In this document: positions 61,888-64,000 of the stretch, piece after piece
Numbering within the stretch: position 1 is the stretch's first letter
Layout: each line of letters begins with the position of its first letter
Assembly: GCF_004745595.1 (NCBI RefSeq)
Contig: NZ_SRLH01000008.1
Span: 62,001-126,000, forward strand
Length of the DNA stretch: 64,000 nt
Direction of reading: 5' to 3'
Source of the DNA: Flavobacterium humi
GTDB lineage: Bacteria > Bacteroidota > Bacteroidia > Flavobacteriales > Flavobacteriaceae
Notes under the pieces: generated by a model
The model's input: the letters and a program-made list of their open reading frames with translations, nothing else
What the model was told of the DNA's origin: nothing
The model's database searches: none
Program-made: the position numbers and the translations under genes

Positions 61888-63485
61888 CTAATCCGAAACA
61901 ATTATTTTTTTTATCGCAATAACCTTTTTGTCAGTATCTGTGATTTTTAAAAAGTAAACCCCGGAAGGCAATCGTTTCTTATCTATTGCCATTTCATTTC
62001 CAGAGACATACTGAAGAGTTGCAATAGTTTGGCCATAGATATCGTTTATCTCGACTTTACAGTTATATAGTTGACGGTTAAAACGCAATACGCCATCAGA
62101 AACCATGGGATTTGGATATACTGTTATGCCACTATTGCCGAAGTCATTTTCTTCTGTATTTAGAGCAGAATCACAAACTTTCGCTACCCAATAATCAAAT
62201 CCAAACCCGCCATGATCTGCTATAAATTTCCCGTTGCCTTCACCGGCAACTATATAACATCCCGGAGCGGCTTCCACAATAGATATCCCCTGCTCGTCCC
62301 TTTCAGTACCCAGGCTATAATTCCACGGAACCGTTAAAGCAGGAGTCAATCTTACCATCCAATAATCCCAGTAACCATTTGCGGCTGTTATGTCTCCGTC
62401 ATTGGAATAGGACTCCCCATTGATTACATAATCTCCATTTGATGCTAAAGAAATCGTTCCGGCTTGTTCTTCTTCTGTACCGCCTAAAGATTTTTGCCAG
62501 ATTATCGCCCCGTTTAACTTATTGATTTTCGTCACCCAATAATCTTGGGTATCGCTGTTCCCATGATGTCCTGTTACATCACCGTCAGTTGAAGATGATG
62601 TACTTAATAGCACATAGTTTCCGTCATTATCATTGATTATTCCACAAGCATACTCTTGCGAGGTTCCCCCATAGCATTTTTCAAAAATTTTATTTCCAGA
62701 ACTATTAAGTTTTACAACCCAAGTATCGGTTTGTGCATTTACTGCATGTGTATTGCTTAGCACATCCCCATTTACCGAATAGGTTGTCCCACAAACCACA
62801 TAATCATTTTCCGGAGTTTTTATGATATCAATCGAAGTGTCGTTGTCTGAACCTCCTAAACATTTTCCCAGAGCATGTTACCATTTAAATCAATTTTAAA
62901 TGTCCAGACATCATAAAAAGCGACACTGTGATTCCCGCTGACATCTATATTATTTGATGAAGTAGCTCCGGTAATGACATATGAATTCCCGTCCTGGCAG
63001 GCAGAACCCCCTATATCTGTTCCGCTACCTCCATATGTTTTTTGCCATTGAAGGTTCCCTGCAACATCCAGCTTTAAGACCCAAACGTCATCCCCTCCTT
63101 TATTATTGGTAACATCGCCATCAACAGAATTAGTAGAACCAATCACAAGATAACCGTGGTCAGAAGTCTCTATTACTTTATTCGCCTGATCCTGATCACT
63201 TCCTCCATAACTTTTTTGCCATACCAGGTTCCCATCACCGTCAAATTTTACAATCCAACAGTCACGGCCTCCATTACTGTCTGTTATATCACCGTTGGTT
63301 GAAACGGAATTACCGGCAATCACAAATTTATTATCGAATGTCCTGATGACATTGGAACGTCCAAACTGTGTATGACGCAATCTTTCTTCGGAAGTTCCTC
63401 CAAAACATTTTTCCCATGTCATTTGACCATAAGAATTCACACAATTAACCAATAGTATTAAAAAGAGTCCTGTTTTGTTCATCAT
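61888..63485 (-). pseudogene. T9SS seven-repeat propeller-like secreted protein, split by a one-base deletion in an A-run
   Basis: The N-terminal frame (62856-63485) starts MMNKTGLFLILLVNCVNSYGQ; the C-terminal frame (61888-62799 and upstream codons) ends with a type A sorting domain (ITVYPNPMVSDGVLRFNRQ to VIAIKKIIVSD). Both consist of ~60-residue repeats of the pattern W-x-K-x-x-G-G-(S/T) ... GDV ... D-x-W-V-x-K, counting seven when joined, the number of a seven-bladed propeller. The break is in repeat four: minus-strand GGGAAAATG at about 62863 needs one more A to read WEKCLGGSDNDTSIDII. Restored length is about 532 residues. Either a sequencing error, a recent mutation or slippage. The 63501-63508 promoter remains intact. 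Confidence 0.82.
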
Positions 63486-63500
63486 AATTATTTAGACTCC

Positions 63501-63508
63501 AAAAGTAT
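63501..63508 (-). promoter_or_regulatory. TAnnTTTG promoter element of the seven-repeat gene
   Basis: Minus-strand TACTTTTG, 15 bases before the ATG at 63485. Confidence 0.5.
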
Positions 63509-63635
63509 CCATTTAAATAAATCTATAACTAGTATTCCCAAAACCTTAACACTTCCGGATTTATCATTTAAAACAGGTTAAAAACCAACATTCCTTAAAA
63601 TATATTTAAAATAGTGCGTATTCTTAAAATAAGTG

Positions 63636-63643
63636 TACCTTTG
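63636..63643 (+). promoter_or_regulatory. TAnnTTTG promoter element of the J-domain gene
   Basis: TACCTTTG followed by GC, giving a leader of about 65 bases that contains the hairpin at 63676-63698. Confidence 0.6.
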
Positions 63644-63675
63644 CACCGAAAAAAATAAAGGCACGGTTTACACAT

Positions 63676-63699
63676 AAAACACTGACAAACAGTGTTTTT
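63676..63699 (+). promoter_or_regulatory. Terminator-like hairpin in the leader of the J-domain gene
   Basis: A 9-bp perfect stem (AAAACACTG at 63676-63684, complement at 63690-63698) with a 5-base loop and a T5 end lies between promoter and start codon, 16 bases before the ATG. Possible attenuator. Confidence 0.55.
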
Positions 63700-63714
63700 A
63701 CATAAAAAACAAAT

Positions 63715-64000
63715 ATGAAAAGAGTTATCGAATACAGAAAATTGCTTGAAGTTGACAAAAATGTTACCTTAAAAGAATTGAAAACCATTTACAGAAACAG
63801 CATGAAAGATTCTCATCCTGACAAATTCGTAAATGATGAAGCTGGAAAATTAGCAGCTGAAGAAAGAAGTAAGGCAATTATTGGCGCATATCACTTTCTA
63901 GTGAGCATCGCCCCTGAAACTGTTGAGAAAAACCTTCCGGAATATACTGACACCATCACGAATTCGAATATTCTTGATTTCCACCTTGAGAAACAAACTT
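63715..64000 (+). CDS. J-domain protein (probably with KTSC domain), 3' end outside the window
   Basis: The frame from the ATG at 63715 is open to the edge (95 codons). It reads MKRVIEYRKLLEVDKNVTLK, then KTIYRNSMKDSHPDKFVND with the J-domain HPD tripeptide at 34-36, and AEERSKAIIGAYHFLVSIAPETVEKN. This arrangement (short J domain, then IAPETVEKNLPEYTDTITNSNILDF) is known to me from Flavobacteria proteins that end in a KTSC domain; the end is not in the window. It probably recruits a DnaK partner. No signal peptide. Confidence 0.85.
   Translation, partial: MKRVIEYRKLLEVDKNVTLKELKTIYRNSMKDSHPDKFVNDEAGKLAAEERSKAIIGAYHFLVSIAPETVEKNLPEYTDTITNSNILDFHLEKQT

Overview
The window comes from a member of the Bacteroidota, most likely Flavobacteriaceae and probably Flavobacterium. 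The evidence is the repeated TAnnTTTG promoter element (with TTG about 19 bp upstream in the best cases), a SusC/SusD pair, several secreted proteins with type IX secretion (T9SS) C-terminal sorting domains, families typical of this phylum (DUF2851, GLPGLI, GSCFA, DUF4230, DUF5522, PepSY-TM) and moderately low GC. It is chromosomal. I see no phage, insertion sequence, CRISPR array or rRNA.

Layout. 1-6.2 kb: partial DUF2851 gene, a GLPGLI-PNGase F-type secreted amidase, a cystathionine beta-synthase-type enzyme and a porin-like protein. 6.2-11 kb: SusC/SusD outer-membrane uptake pair without neighbouring hydrolases. 11-15 kb: rnhB, a lipoprotein-lipB operon and lysS. 15-19.3 kb: probable metal/siderophore operon (small cysteine protein, TonB-dependent receptor, PepSY membrane protein). 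19.4-20.3 kb: two small exported proteins. 20.3-23.4 kb: overlapping operon of an ACC-deaminase-like enzyme, a glucosaminidase-LysM lipoprotein and hemL. 23.4-36 kb: three T9SS cargo genes sharing a C-terminal module, two of them giant tandem paralogues. 36-43 kb: small conserved genes, hutU, a long aromatic amino acid hydroxylase, DUF4230 and GSCFA. 43-51.5 kb: a lipoprotein, alaS, an M23-MerR-LemA-TPM-TPM cluster, a frameshifted TPR gene and a short-chain dehydrogenase. 51.5-59.1 kb: a membrane TPR-HTH regulator flanked by secreted or unusual proteins. 59.1-64 kb: der, era, initiator tRNA, a frameshifted seven-repeat T9SS gene and a partial J-domain gene.

How the parts work together. Housekeeping genes (lysS, alaS, der, era, rnhB, lipB, hemL, tRNA-fMet) alternate with envelope functions: TonB/SusCD uptake, peptidoglycan hydrolases and six predicted T9SS cargo proteins. 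The least explained part is 51.6-59.1 kb. A predicted inner-membrane one-component regulator (periplasmic TPR, cytoplasmic HTH) lies divergent to a T9SS-type gene. The promoter of that gene shares an ungapped 82-bp architecture with the next gene: a GGGkAAAATCACCC box exactly 60 bp upstream of an ATCTTTG -7 element. This looks like a small undescribed regulon. A structured intergenic repeat (two clear copies, one divergent) lies directly 3' of minus-strand genes. Two genes (TPR at 49.9 kb, propeller-like at 61.9 kb) are each broken by one missing base in a homopolymer, which may be sequencing error or phase variation.
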